Both the position numbers and the translations under genes were made by a program. From the NCBI GenBank assembly GCA_016125185.1, contig WGMG01000002.1:310001-374000 (forward strand): a DNA stretch of 64,000 nucleotides. The letters run 5' to 3'. This DNA is from Armatimonadota bacterium (GTDB lineage: Bacteria > Armatimonadota > Fimbriimonadia > Fimbriimonadales > Fimbriimonadaceae). Of the stretch, positions 27,780 through 35,478 are shown piece by piece (the first letter of the stretch is position 1; every line of letters begins with the position of its first letter). The notes beneath the pieces are model-generated. The model was not told where the DNA came from, made no database searches, and worked only from the letters and a program-made list of their open reading frames with translations.

Positions 27780-30700
27780 TCAACACGCGATTGGGAGGCT
27801 GCCCAGAGCGAGGTCCATCGCCGCATCGATGTCCATTGCCAAGCCCGCCGCCCACGCGGCTTCAAACTTGGCCGAGGAGATTTCGCTTCGCACCTTTTCG
27901 AGAGCCCGGGCAGACTCGCGGCGGTCCACTTGCTTCTCCATCGAGCTCAAACCTTGGGTGGCGGCGATGAGGGTCACGGCGATTTCGCCCGCGCCGCTCT
28001 CGGCGAGAATCAGCGAATGACAGCGCACCACCTCCATGCACATCACAGAAATGGCGACGTCCCGGACCTTTTGAAGCGCTTCGCGACTGGTGGCGATCGC
28101 CGCATCAAGGTTGCCTTTCAGGCGATGGTAACGAGCCACCACCACAAGACCAGCCGCAAGGCTGATGGCGTTATGGTGCCGCTGACTGGCCCGAATCGCT
28201 TCGCCCGCTAGGGTCATCGCTTCGTCAAACCGACCTTGATCGAGATAGAGACCGGCAATGTGAACCAGGATCAGCGGATCGGCTTCGCCGTCACGAAATC
28301 TCTCCGAGACCTCCCGCGCCTTACCAAAAGCCGCTTCCGCCTCGTCGAGTCGATCCTGGACCCAGAGGGCGCTTCCGATATTCACATAGGTCCGCTCTTG
28401 CACCACGCCATTCGTCGCGGAGGCATACTCTAAGGTCTTCTCACAGAGGTCGACGCAGTGCGCGACCTCGCCAAGGTAGCCGGCGCACAGGGCCATGCCG
28501 AAGTAGCCAGCAGCGATTTGGTCGCGATCGTCGGTCGCCAACGCCACCTCCAGCGACCGCTTGCACGCCTGATACGCGGCTCGAAATTCGGACTTCCTCA
28601 GGTGGGTCGTGCCCAGCATCCGAAGCAAAGACATTTGGGCCTTGGGCTCGACCGGGTGAAATTCAGCCAATTGCGCGAGGTGGCGGATGCAGTACTCCTC
28701 GCTGGCCTTAGTGCCGCGCCCATCCCAAACGGTGGAGAGCGAAACCAGGAGGCGAATCGCAGATTCGAGTTGGCGATCCTGGGCCAGCCAGTCGAGGGCG
28801 GCAAAGAAGTTTTGGTAGTCGCACTCGATTTCCGCCGTAAGGCGGCCTCGTGCCTCGGCATCTCGATAGACATCGTCCTTGGTCGCGACTTGGAGAAAGT
28901 GTTGGGCGTGGCTTGCCCGCAACTGCGCCGCTTCATCGCTGGACAAAACCTCCTCGCCGTACTCGCGAAGCGTTTCGAGCATTCGAAATCGCATCTCGTC
29001 AACGATCGGGCATTCGTCGGTTGCCACTAGCGATCGCTCTTGCAGGTCGAGAACCATGTCTCGCCACGCTTCGAACGCGGGAGGCTCCTCGTGGTCCAGA
29101 AAGGGAGCACACACGGCGAACGACGACTCGATGCTGAACCCACCTCGAAAGATCGAAAGCGACGCGAAGAGTCGCCGGTACTTCGGCGAAAGACACTCAT
29201 AGCCATAGTCGATGGCGGCGCGCAGGCTCCGATGGCGCGGCGTGACATCGCGGCGGCGGCTCGTGAGAGCGGCCAGTCGGTTATCGAGTTGGCGAACAAT
29301 CTGGGCCGGAGTGGCGGAACTCGAGAGTCCGGCCGCAATTTCGATAGCCAGCGGAATTCCTTCCAGCTTATGGCAGATCGCGGCGAAATGCCGGGCGTTA
29401 TTGAGGGTCAGTTGGACGTCCGGCCGGATCGCCTGACATCGGTCGAGCATCATCTGTATACTGGGCAATTCAGCAAGGTGGGCAACCTCTTCTCGTGTCT
29501 TGTAGGTCCGCTTGTCGTCGGGCACAGGAAGCGGCGCGAGAGGGACCTGACTCTCGCCTTCGATGCCCAGAACTTGTCGCGAGGTGACGATGCAACGAAA
29601 CTCCGGGGCTTTGTGGAGCAGGTCCGCCACCACGAGCGCGCCATCGTCGACCAGGTGCTCGAAGTTGTCGAGGATGACCAGCGCGCGACCGTCCTTGACC
29701 GCTTCTCGAATTTGGACGATGGGGTTCTGGCGCACCCGGGCTCGCGGAGCCAAAGTGCTGAGGACGCGGTCGAGAATCTGGTTGGCGTTCTCGATCTCCG
29801 CCAGGGAAACGAACCAAACCTTCCAGCTTGGGTCACGCATCAAAGCGCGCCCTACCTCGATAGAGAGGCGGGTTTTGCCGGTCCCGGCGGGCCCAAGGAG
29901 AGTGAGAAGGCGGGTTCCTTCGCCTCGAAAGTGGTTAGCCACCATGTCGATTTCGGCTTCGCGCCCGAAAAAGCGTGTGATTTGGACAGGAAGGCTCGGC
30001 TCGGCCCAACTTGGCTCCTTCGCTTCCGGCTCGGTTTCCACCACGGGCCCCAACTCGGTAGCCGGTTGGGCGCTCCGAGTAGTCATCGCACGAGCCCGGC
30101 GAACGAGCCCCTGGGCCGGATCGTCCGGCTCGCAGTCTAACTCTTGCCGTAGGATGCGCACCAACTCCTCGTACTGCTGGACCGCGCTAGTCGGCCGATT
30201 GACCTGCAGATAATGCCGCATAAGGTCCACATGCCAATCCTCGTTCAGCGGCTCCTTGGCGAGGGCGAGGCGCAGGTAATGGATGGCGTCCTCAGACCTC
30301 CCCATGGCTTCGCAAGACTCAATCATTGTGCCCAGGAGCGATAGGTACAGGTCCTCCAATTCAAATCGGAATCCAAACAGCCAGTCGTCATCGAAGCCTG
30401 GCATCAGAGGTCCGCGATACAGCGCGATGGCTTCTCGCAGGAGTTCAAATTTGGCGGACGGCTCTCGTTCATCACGGGCACGGTTTGCCAATCGCTCGAA
30501 CTCGGCGACGTCCGTGACAATCGCTTCCGGGTTCAACGAAAGCATGGCCTGATTGATTCTGAGGATCGACCCCGCCGGTACTTCAGGCGGCTCAATGACT
30601 TGTCGGAGCGAGAACAGAGCCTGACGAAGGTTGCGGCGAGCGACGCCAGGGTCGAGGTCTGGCCAGAGCAACTCCGCTACCTCGTCGCGCGAATGCAGAT

Positions 30701-30827
30701 GATTGCGACTGAGGGTGAGAAAGGCAAGCAAGGCGGCGACGCGACGAGTCCGAAAGCGGTCAGTGACTCGCCCTTGGCTCCGAAGCTGGTACGTGCCGAG
30801 CATCTCGACCCGCCACATTGCACCCAT
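27780..30827 (-). CDS. SARP/BTAD transcriptional activator with AAA-type NTPase and TPR repeats
   Basis: A 1015-residue activator. Residues 1-90 are an OmpR-like winged helix (WRVEMLGTYQLRSQG, RVAALLAFLTLSRN). Residues 95-240 are a BTAD helical domain (DPGVARRNLRQALFSLRQVIEPP). Near residue 310 is the P-loop LLGPAGTGKTRLS of an NB-ARC/AAA module, with Walker B LVILDNFEHLV and the later LEGIPLAIEIAA segment. The C-terminal 400 residues are TPR repeats. The ATG at 30827 has a -10 box 5 nt upstream (30833-30838), suggesting a leaderless message; a TTG at 30863 lies inside a terminator hairpin and is less likely. Target genes are unknown; the pseudopilin gene lies downstream. Confidence 0.88.
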   Translation of the reverse strand: MGAMWRVEMLGTYQLRSQGRVTDRFRTRRVAALLAFLTLSRNHLHSRDEVAELLWPDLDPGVARRNLRQALFSLRQVIEPPEVPAGSILRINQAMLSLNPEAIVTDVAEFERLANRARDEREPSAKFELLREAIALYRGPLMPGFDDDWLFGFRFELEDLYLSLLGTMIESCEAMGRSEDAIHYLRLALAKEPLNEDWHVDLMRHYLQVNRPTSAVQQYEELVRILRQELDCEPDDPAQGLVRRARAMTTRSAQPATELGPVVETEPEAKEPSWAEPSLPVQITRFFGREAEIDMVANHFRGEGTRLLTLLGPAGTGKTRLSIEVGRALMRDPSWKVWFVSLAEIENANQILDRVLSTLAPRARVRQNPIVQIREAVKDGRALVILDNFEHLVDDGALVVADLLHKAPEFRCIVTSRQVLGIEGESQVPLAPLPVPDDKRTYKTREEVAHLAELPSIQMMLDRCQAIRPDVQLTLNNARHFAAICHKLEGIPLAIEIAAGLSSSATPAQIVRQLDNRLAALTSRRRDVTPRHRSLRAAIDYGYECLSPKYRRLFASLSIFRGGFSIESSFAVCAPFLDHEEPPAFEAWRDMVLDLQERSLVATDECPIVDEMRFRMLETLREYGEEVLSSDEAAQLRASHAQHFLQVATKDDVYRDAEARGRLTAEIECDYQNFFAALDWLAQDRQLESAIRLLVSLSTVWDGRGTKASEEYCIRHLAQLAEFHPVEPKAQMSLLRMLGTTHLRKSEFRAAYQACKRSLEVALATDDRDQIAAGYFGMALCAGYLGEVAHCVDLCEKTLEYASATNGVVQERTYVNIGSALWVQDRLDEAEAAFGKAREVSERFRDGEADPLILVHIAGLYLDQGRFDEAMTLAGEAIRASQRHHNAISLAAGLVVVARYHRLKGNLDAAIATSREALQKVRDVAISVMCMEVVRCHSLILAESGAGEIAVTLIAATQGLSSMEKQVDRRESARALEKVRSEISSAKFEAAWAAGLAMDIDAAMDLALGSLPIAC

Positions 30828-30832
30828 AGCCA

Positions 30833-30838
30833 AGTATA
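30833..30838 (-). promoter_or_regulatory. -10 box before the SARP gene
   Basis: TATACT on the minus strand ends 5 nt before the ATG at 30827, suggesting a leaderless transcript starting inside the gap after the previous gene's terminator hairpin. Confidence 0.45.
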
Positions 30839-30849
30839 CGACAGGGCTC

Positions 30850-30874
30850 AAAGGGGACGACAAAGGTCCCCTTT
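30850..30874 (-). terminator. Hairpin after the second PEP-CTERM gene
   Basis: AAAGGGGAC / GTCCCCTTT form a perfect 9-bp stem with a 7-nt loop, 18 nt after the stop of the PEP-CTERM gene (30893). It ends that transcript before the SARP gene begins. The trailing T-run is short. Confidence 0.65.
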
Positions 30875-30892
30875 AAGCTGATCCCAACGAGG

Positions 30893-31822
30893 TTACTTTC
30901 TTCGGCGTCGAGCCAAGGCGAGAAGGCCAAGGCCGAGAACTGCAAAGCTGGCTGGCTCGGGAGCCGGTGTTGCGAAGCCCTGTACGACCACCACACGGTT
31001 GCCACCGCCGAAAGTCGAGAACAGGAAGTCACCGGTTACCGGATCGATGAACGCGCCCTCTGCTCCGCTCAGGCCATTCATGAAGACCTTACGCGACGCT
31101 TCGATCGGATCGCCATTCGCATCGACGTCGTAGGTGCTGACCACGCCCGCCGAATACTCAGACACGAGCATCGAATCGCCAAACAGAGCCGATCCAAGCG
31201 GAACATAGACGAAGCCCTCAGGGCCACCCGACAGAGTCGCGGTCTGCGTGAGCGCCGTAATGTCGAAGAGCCCCATCCCATCGGGAGAATAGGTGGCATC
31301 ATAGAACTGGCCGCCGCTCCAACTGGAGACCTTCATTCGTCCGGCAAATGTCCGACCGGCAGGTCCGAAATTGACCGCGCTGTGCGAACTGGCCGCGCCG
31401 AGAGCGCCCATGTCGATCACCTTATCGGGAGATGTGCTTCCGGGAAGGTATTCGCTGAGCATGTTCACTGGCCACTGGGATGCAAAGAGCACGCCTCCGG
31501 GTCCATAGCAAACGCCACCGTCGTTGTAAGGAGCCTCAGCATACGTCGATGCAGTGCCCGTGAAGCCGTTGATGTGTCCATTCACATCGCGGGTCACTCC
31601 CACCGAGTAGAGCATTCCGGCCGAGCCGTTTGCGGCCCCACCGATGAGAAGCGTATTGTTGTCGCCCGCCAACAAAGTCAGGCCGCCGTAATTGGCGGGA
31701 ACGCCGTCGATGGACCCCAAGTCCGTGTAGCTGTAGGAACCCGCAAAATACGGGTCGATGGTTTGCGCATGCGCCATTGGAACCACCACGAACAAAGGAA
31801 ATGCATAAAGCAGTCTTTTCAT
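30893..31822 (-). CDS. PEP-CTERM secreted propeller-like protein
   Basis: A 309-residue secreted protein. It has a signal peptide (residues 1-19, ending AHA), a beta-rich body with repeated YSYTDLGSIDGVPANYGGL-like blades, and a C-terminal PEP-CTERM tail (PEPASFAVLGLGLLALARRRRK). The tail should target it to an exosortase for surface attachment. The ribosome-binding site is GAGGGG and a -10 box TATACT lies at 31847-31852 on the minus strand. No enzymatic motif is seen. Confidence 0.88.
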   Translation of the reverse strand: MKRLLYAFPLFVVVPMAHAQTIDPYFAGSYSYTDLGSIDGVPANYGGLTLLAGDNNTLLIGGAANGSAGMLYSVGVTRDVNGHINGFTGTASTYAEAPYNDGGVCYGPGGVLFASQWPVNMLSEYLPGSTSPDKVIDMGALGAASSHSAVNFGPAGRTFAGRMKVSSWSGGQFYDATYSPDGMGLFDITALTQTATLSGGPEGFVYVPLGSALFGDSMLVSEYSAGVVSTYDVDANGDPIEASRKVFMNGLSGAEGAFIDPVTGDFLFSTFGGGNRVVVVQGFATPAPEPASFAVLGLGLLALARRRRK

Positions 31823-31846
31823 GAGTTTTTAACCCCTCAAAACCTC

Positions 31847-31852
31847 AGTATA
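31847..31852 (-). promoter_or_regulatory. -10 box of the PEP-CTERM gene
   Basis: TATACT on the minus strand is 24 nt before the ATG at 31822; the leader contains the GAGGGG ribosome-binding site. Confidence 0.5.
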
Positions 31853-32083
31853 AATGCGAGGATGGATTTTTTCCGCAGAAAAACCTTTTCTCCACCGAAT
31901 TGACCAGAAAATCTTGACACGAACTCGCAATTTTGCTGGTGAATCCCTCCCAATTCGGCTTCAAAACGCGAGAAGAAAATGCCGCACTGGTGTGGAGATT
32001 TAGAGACAAAAAGATGCGTCTCATTTAGCCCCGTCTTCGGGTCGACAAGGCTATCTACAGGCTCGTTCAGATTCAAAATCTGA
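31853..32083. other. Intergenic stretch, no gene seen
   Basis: About 230 bases between divergent promoters, somewhat AT-richer than the surroundings. I see no convincing reading frame. An isolated TTGACA at 31914-31919 has no matching -10 box. Confidence 0.5.
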
Positions 32084-32089
32084 TATACT
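32084..32089 (+). promoter_or_regulatory. -10 box for the osmolyte operon
   Basis: TATACT here puts the transcription start near 32096, at the 5' edge of the riboswitch. No good -35 hexamer is visible at the usual distance. Confidence 0.6.
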
Positions 32090-32094
32090 GTTCC

Positions 32095-32280
32095 TCAATG
32101 CCGAATCGGTCCCGAAGGGCCGAACGGGGGAACCGAACCGAATTTCTTGGGGTGTATCGCAGTTTGATGCGTAGGACAGCACTCAGTCCAAACCCGACAG
32201 CTAACCTCGTAGGCGATCATATAGGTGCAGCTGAGGCGAAATCTCGTCCCTTTGTACCTCACGACTAAAAACCGGGAGGT
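32095..32280 (+). ncRNA. Cyclic-di-AMP riboswitch (ydaO/yuaA type)
   Basis: The leader has the conserved pieces of the ydaO/yuaA class in order: GGGGGAACCG (32126-32135), GGGGTG (32149-32154) and the diagnostic CCCGACAGCTAACCTCGT (32193-32210) followed by AGGCG. CCTCA (32093-32097) can pair with TGAGG (32232-32236) as a possible outer stem. This RNA class binds cyclic-di-AMP and usually turns expression off. In the 3' part ACCTC (32256-32260) can pair with GAGGT (32276-32280) in the ribosome-binding site, so control may be at translation. It precedes an osmolyte-transport operon, a known target class of this riboswitch. Confidence 0.9.
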
Positions 32281-32283
32281 TAA

Positions 32284-33162
32284 ATGCAAACAAATCAGGA
32301 CCGATCGATAGGCGGTTCGGTGTTGCCGCATAACAACACCAGTCATAAGCCATTTTCGGGCGAACTTCTGCTCGATGGTCCACTTCCAACCCCAGGTCGG
32401 CGACACGCCGTCCAGTTCCCACGAACGGACAATCATCGCCTGGACCAGGACGAGGCGTACTTCTATCTCGTCGAGGATGGCGAACGCAAGCGGATCCGCT
32501 TCCACGACTATGGAGAAATTTACCGACGCAAGGGCTTGTACGAACAGCTCTTCTACAGTCGGTTGAAGTGCTCGTCGCCTAAGCGAATGGCGGAATGGCT
32601 CTCGAAAGCGTGCATCGAAGCAGGCGAGCCGATGCAGACCATGCGCGTGCTTGACCTCGGAGCAGGCAACGGCATGATGGCCGAAGCGCTGCAGGCTTAT
32701 GGCGTGGCAAGAATCGTCGGTGTGGACATTCTGCCCGAAGCCAAACTGGCGGCCGATCGCGACCGTGCGGGAGTCTACGACACGTATTACGTTGCCGACC
32801 TTACGGCGCCCGGCACCAAACTCCAGTCCGAGTTGGAAGAGTGGGAATTTGACTGCCTGACCACCATCGCCGCCCTTGGCTTTGGCGATATTCCGCCTGC
32901 CGCGTTCATCAACTGCTACAACTTGGTGCGCGATGGAGGCTGGGTGTGCTTCAACATCAAGACTTCCTTTATGAGTGAGGCGGACCAAACCGGATTTTCC
33001 ACGCTCATAAGGCGAATGATGCTGAACGAAGCGATCGAAATCCACCGGATGATTCGCTACCGCCACCGATTCTCCATCGATGGCGAACCGCTGAGCTACT
33101 ACGGAATCGTGGGCCGCAAGCGAGGGGACATTCCGGAAACGGACTATGTCTCAATTGCCTGA
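32284..33162 (+). CDS. Class I SAM-dependent methyltransferase
   Basis: A 292-residue cytosolic enzyme. The SAM-binding motif I is LDLGAGNGMMAEAL near residue 124, followed by the acidic motif II (IVGVDILPEA) and the Asp of YYVADLT. An N-terminal extension contains IRFHDYGEIYRRKGLYEQLFY, shared by a set of related methyltransferases found near ABC transporters. It has GGGAGG 4 nt before the start, inside the riboswitch expression platform. Its substrate is unknown. As first gene of an osmolyte operon it could make or modify a methylated compatible solute. It overlaps the ATPase gene by 17 bp. Confidence 0.85.
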   Translation: MQTNQDRSIGGSVLPHNNTSHKPFSGELLLDGPLPTPGRRHAVQFPRTDNHRLDQDEAYFYLVEDGERKRIRFHDYGEIYRRKGLYEQLFYSRLKCSSPKRMAEWLSKACIEAGEPMQTMRVLDLGAGNGMMAEALQAYGVARIVGVDILPEAKLAADRDRAGVYDTYYVADLTAPGTKLQSELEEWEFDCLTTIAALGFGDIPPAAFINCYNLVRDGGWVCFNIKTSFMSEADQTGFSTLIRRMMLNEAIEIHRMIRYRHRFSIDGEPLSYYGIVGRKRGDIPETDYVSIA

Positions 33163-33931
33163 TCAGGGCGAACCCGTCGTAAGTCTTCGCAACGTTAGCA
33201 AGTCTTACGACGACGGTCAGACCTTTGCGGTGAAGGATGTCAGTTTCGACATCGAACGGGGAGAAGCGCTGGTGCTTCTCGGCTCTTCCGGCAGTGGCAA
33301 GAGCACCGTACTAAAGACCATCAACCGTTTGGTCTATCCGACTTCGGGGGAGGTCGTGATCCGTGGTCAGGATACGGCGAATGTCTCCACGGTCGAGCTG
33401 CGGCGCTCGATCGGGTACGTCGCCCAAGGCATCGCCCTCTTCCCTTTCCTTCCCGTCTGGGAAAACCTCGGGTTGCCGTTGCGGCTGAAGAATGTGGGCA
33501 AAGCCGAACGGCGGTCGCGCGCGATCGAGGCGATGTCCTGGGTGAGTCTCGCTCCCGAACTCGCCGACCGCATGCCTCAACAACTTTCTGGTGGTCAGCA
33601 GCAGCGCGTAGGCGTAGCGCGCGCGCTCTTGGCGGGGGCCGATCTTCTGCTGATGGATGAACCCTTCGGTGCTCTCGACGCAGTGACTCGAGAGTCTTTG
33701 CAGGAAGAGGTCGTGCGCCTAAAGACGGAGCGAAACGTGACTGTTCTCTTCGTGACCCACGACCTTTTTGAGGCACTCACCATCGCCGATCGAATCGGCG
33801 TCATGCACGAAGGCGTGCTAGAGCAGATCGGTCGTCCGGCGGAGATCATGGCGAATCCGGCAACGGACTTTGTCCGCAAGCTATTCGAGAAGCCACTTCA
33901 GCAACTTCAGACTCTGGGGAACCGCCAATGA
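33146..33931 (+). CDS. Osmoprotectant (glycine betaine/choline/carnitine type) ABC transporter ATP-binding protein
   Basis: A 261-residue OpuCA/ProV-like ATPase. It shows Walker A GSSGSGKST (46-54), a Q-loop near GYVAQGIALFPF, signature LSGGQQQR (about 146-153), Walker B LLLMDEPFGALD and switch His in FVTHD. OpuCA proteins usually continue into two CBS domains that sense osmotic state or cyclic-di-AMP; this one stops after the ATPase core, so that sensor is missing. It overlaps the methyltransferase (17 bp) and the permease fusion (4 bp). Confidence 0.92.
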   Translation: MSQLPDQGEPVVSLRNVSKSYDDGQTFAVKDVSFDIERGEALVLLGSSGSGKSTVLKTINRLVYPTSGEVVIRGQDTANVSTVELRRSIGYVAQGIALFPFLPVWENLGLPLRLKNVGKAERRSRAIEAMSWVSLAPELADRMPQQLSGGQQQRVGVARALLAGADLLLMDEPFGALDAVTRESLQEEVVRLKTERNVTVLFVTHDLFEALTIADRIGVMHEGVLEQIGRPAEIMANPATDFVRKLFEKPLQQLQTLGNRQ

Positions 33932-35478
33932 AGCTCTTCGACCTGCTCCACAGCCGAGCCGATGAGCTCAGTCTTCGCCTGGTAGAACATCTCAAACTCG
34001 CCTTGACGGCGACAGGGATCGCCGTCGTAGTCGGAGTCTCGCTGGGCTACCTCGCCGTCCGGTCGAAGCATCTGCGCGACACCGTTCTCGGCGTCGCCAG
34101 CATCCTGCAGACGATCCCTAGCCTTGCGCTTCTCACCTTTCTGCTTCCCTTTCTGGGCATTGGCACCACGCCAGCCATCGTGGCGCTGACGCTTTACGCC
34201 CTCCTGCCCATCGTGCGGAACACCTATGCAGGTCTCAGCCAGGCACCGCCCGCGATGATCGAGATGGCGAACGCGCTCGGCCTTTCGGGAACGCAAAAAC
34301 TGTTTTGGATCGAGGCCCGCTTTGCCCTGCCGTTCATCATCGCAGGCATTCGCACCGCGGCGGTCGTCAGCGTTGGCATCGCCACCCTTTCGGCCTTTAT
34401 CGGTGCCGGTGGGCTCGGCGTGTTCATCAACCGTGGACTCGCCATCAACAACACCGATCTCGTACTATTCGGCGCAGTTCCGGCCGGTCTGCTGGCCCTG
34501 TATATCGACTTCTGCCTGGCCACCGCCGAGGGCTATCTTAAGCCGCTACCCAAAAAGCTTCCGCTTGGCATCCAGTCCGGTGTGCTCGCTTTTCTCGCTC
34601 TGTTCACGGTTGTCGGACTACATTCACTGACCAAGCCCAAACTGGCGGCCATGAACACGGGCGACAAGGTCGTCGTTGGTTCGAAAAACTTCACCGAACA
34701 ATTGATTCTTGGACACATGATGGCGATTCTGCTGGAAGACAAATCCAACCTGCGTGTTGAACGAAAGCTCAACCTCGCCGGGACGGCAGTTTGCCAGCAG
34801 GCTCTGGTCGATGGCGGCATCGACATGTATCCGGAATACACCGGCACCGCGCTCCTGTCGGTCCTTAAAGTCGACGCTCCATCGGACGCCGACGAGGCTT
34901 GGAAGGTCGTTCAGGAGGAATACTCGAAGAAGTTCAACCTCGACTGGCTCCCCAAATTGGGTTTTGCTAACACGTATGCGCTGGCCGTACGATCAGAGCA
35001 AGCGGAGAAGAACAATTGGGAGACCGTTTCCGATCTTCAGCCCCAGGCAGGCAAACTCAAGGCAGGTTTCACCGCCGAATTCTTGGAGCGTGATGATGGC
35101 TATCCGGGCCTCAGCAAGCGGTACGGATTCAAGTTTGGGTCCACCGTCGATGTCGATCCCGGGCTGATGTACGACGCGGTTCACCTCAAGAAGGTGGACA
35201 TCGTTTCCGCCTTTTCAACCGATGGGCGAATCGCCGCCTACAATCTGAAACTTCTTGAGGACAATCGGCATTTCTTCCCACCTTACGACGCCGCCATCGT
35301 GGTTCGGCATGCTCTGCTCGAAAAACACCCCGAGGTTCGGGATATCCTTGAAAAGCTGTCGGGAAAGCTCGATGAGGCCACGATGCAGAAGCTAAACCTG
35401 GCCGTGGACCGAGATAAGCGCCAGCCCCGGGACGTCGCTCGCGAGTTCCTGGTCAAACAAGGCTTAATCGACAAATGA
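33928..35478 (+). CDS. Osmoprotectant ABC transporter permease fused to substrate-binding protein
   Basis: A 516-residue fusion of two normally separate parts. Residues 1-215 are a BPD-type permease with about five or six transmembrane helices and the EAA-like loop MANALGLSGTQKLFWIEARFALP. Residues 250-516 are an OpuCC/ProX-like binding protein, starting GSKNFTEQLILGHM and with the DMYPEYTGTALLSVL ligand-site region. The tether places the binding protein on the outer face of the membrane. It should import a quaternary-ammonium solute with the upstream ATPase. Start and stop both overlap neighbours by 4 bp. Confidence 0.93.
   Translation: MKLFDLLHSRADELSLRLVEHLKLALTATGIAVVVGVSLGYLAVRSKHLRDTVLGVASILQTIPSLALLTFLLPFLGIGTTPAIVALTLYALLPIVRNTYAGLSQAPPAMIEMANALGLSGTQKLFWIEARFALPFIIAGIRTAAVVSVGIATLSAFIGAGGLGVFINRGLAINNTDLVLFGAVPAGLLALYIDFCLATAEGYLKPLPKKLPLGIQSGVLAFLALFTVVGLHSLTKPKLAAMNTGDKVVVGSKNFTEQLILGHMMAILLEDKSNLRVERKLNLAGTAVCQQALVDGGIDMYPEYTGTALLSVLKVDAPSDADEAWKVVQEEYSKKFNLDWLPKLGFANTYALAVRSEQAEKNNWETVSDLQPQAGKLKAGFTAEFLERDDGYPGLSKRYGFKFGSTVDVDPGLMYDAVHLKKVDIVSAFSTDGRIAAYNLKLLEDNRHFFPPYDAAIVVRHALLEKHPEVRDILEKLSGKLDEATMQKLNLAVDRDKRQPRDVAREFLVKQGLIDK

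Noticed and set aside
29040-30140. Open frame of more than 360 codons opposite the SARP activator
   Set aside because: Antisense to P-loop and BTAD domains; no family signature or start signal.
30827-30863. TTG at 30863 as the SARP start
   Set aside because: It lies inside the terminator hairpin of the upstream gene, and the added residues show no conservation; the ATG at 30827 fits the promoter.
32098-32268. A 56-codon open frame starting 8 nt after the TATACT box, inside the riboswitch
   Set aside because: Its sequence is explained base by base by the conserved riboswitch RNA and the peptide is Arg-rich without family features. A leader peptide is possible but unsupported.
32095-33066. 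Long open frame on the minus strand opposite the methyltransferase
   Set aside because: It lies antisense to a clear SAM methyltransferase and the riboswitch, and its translation shows no domain.
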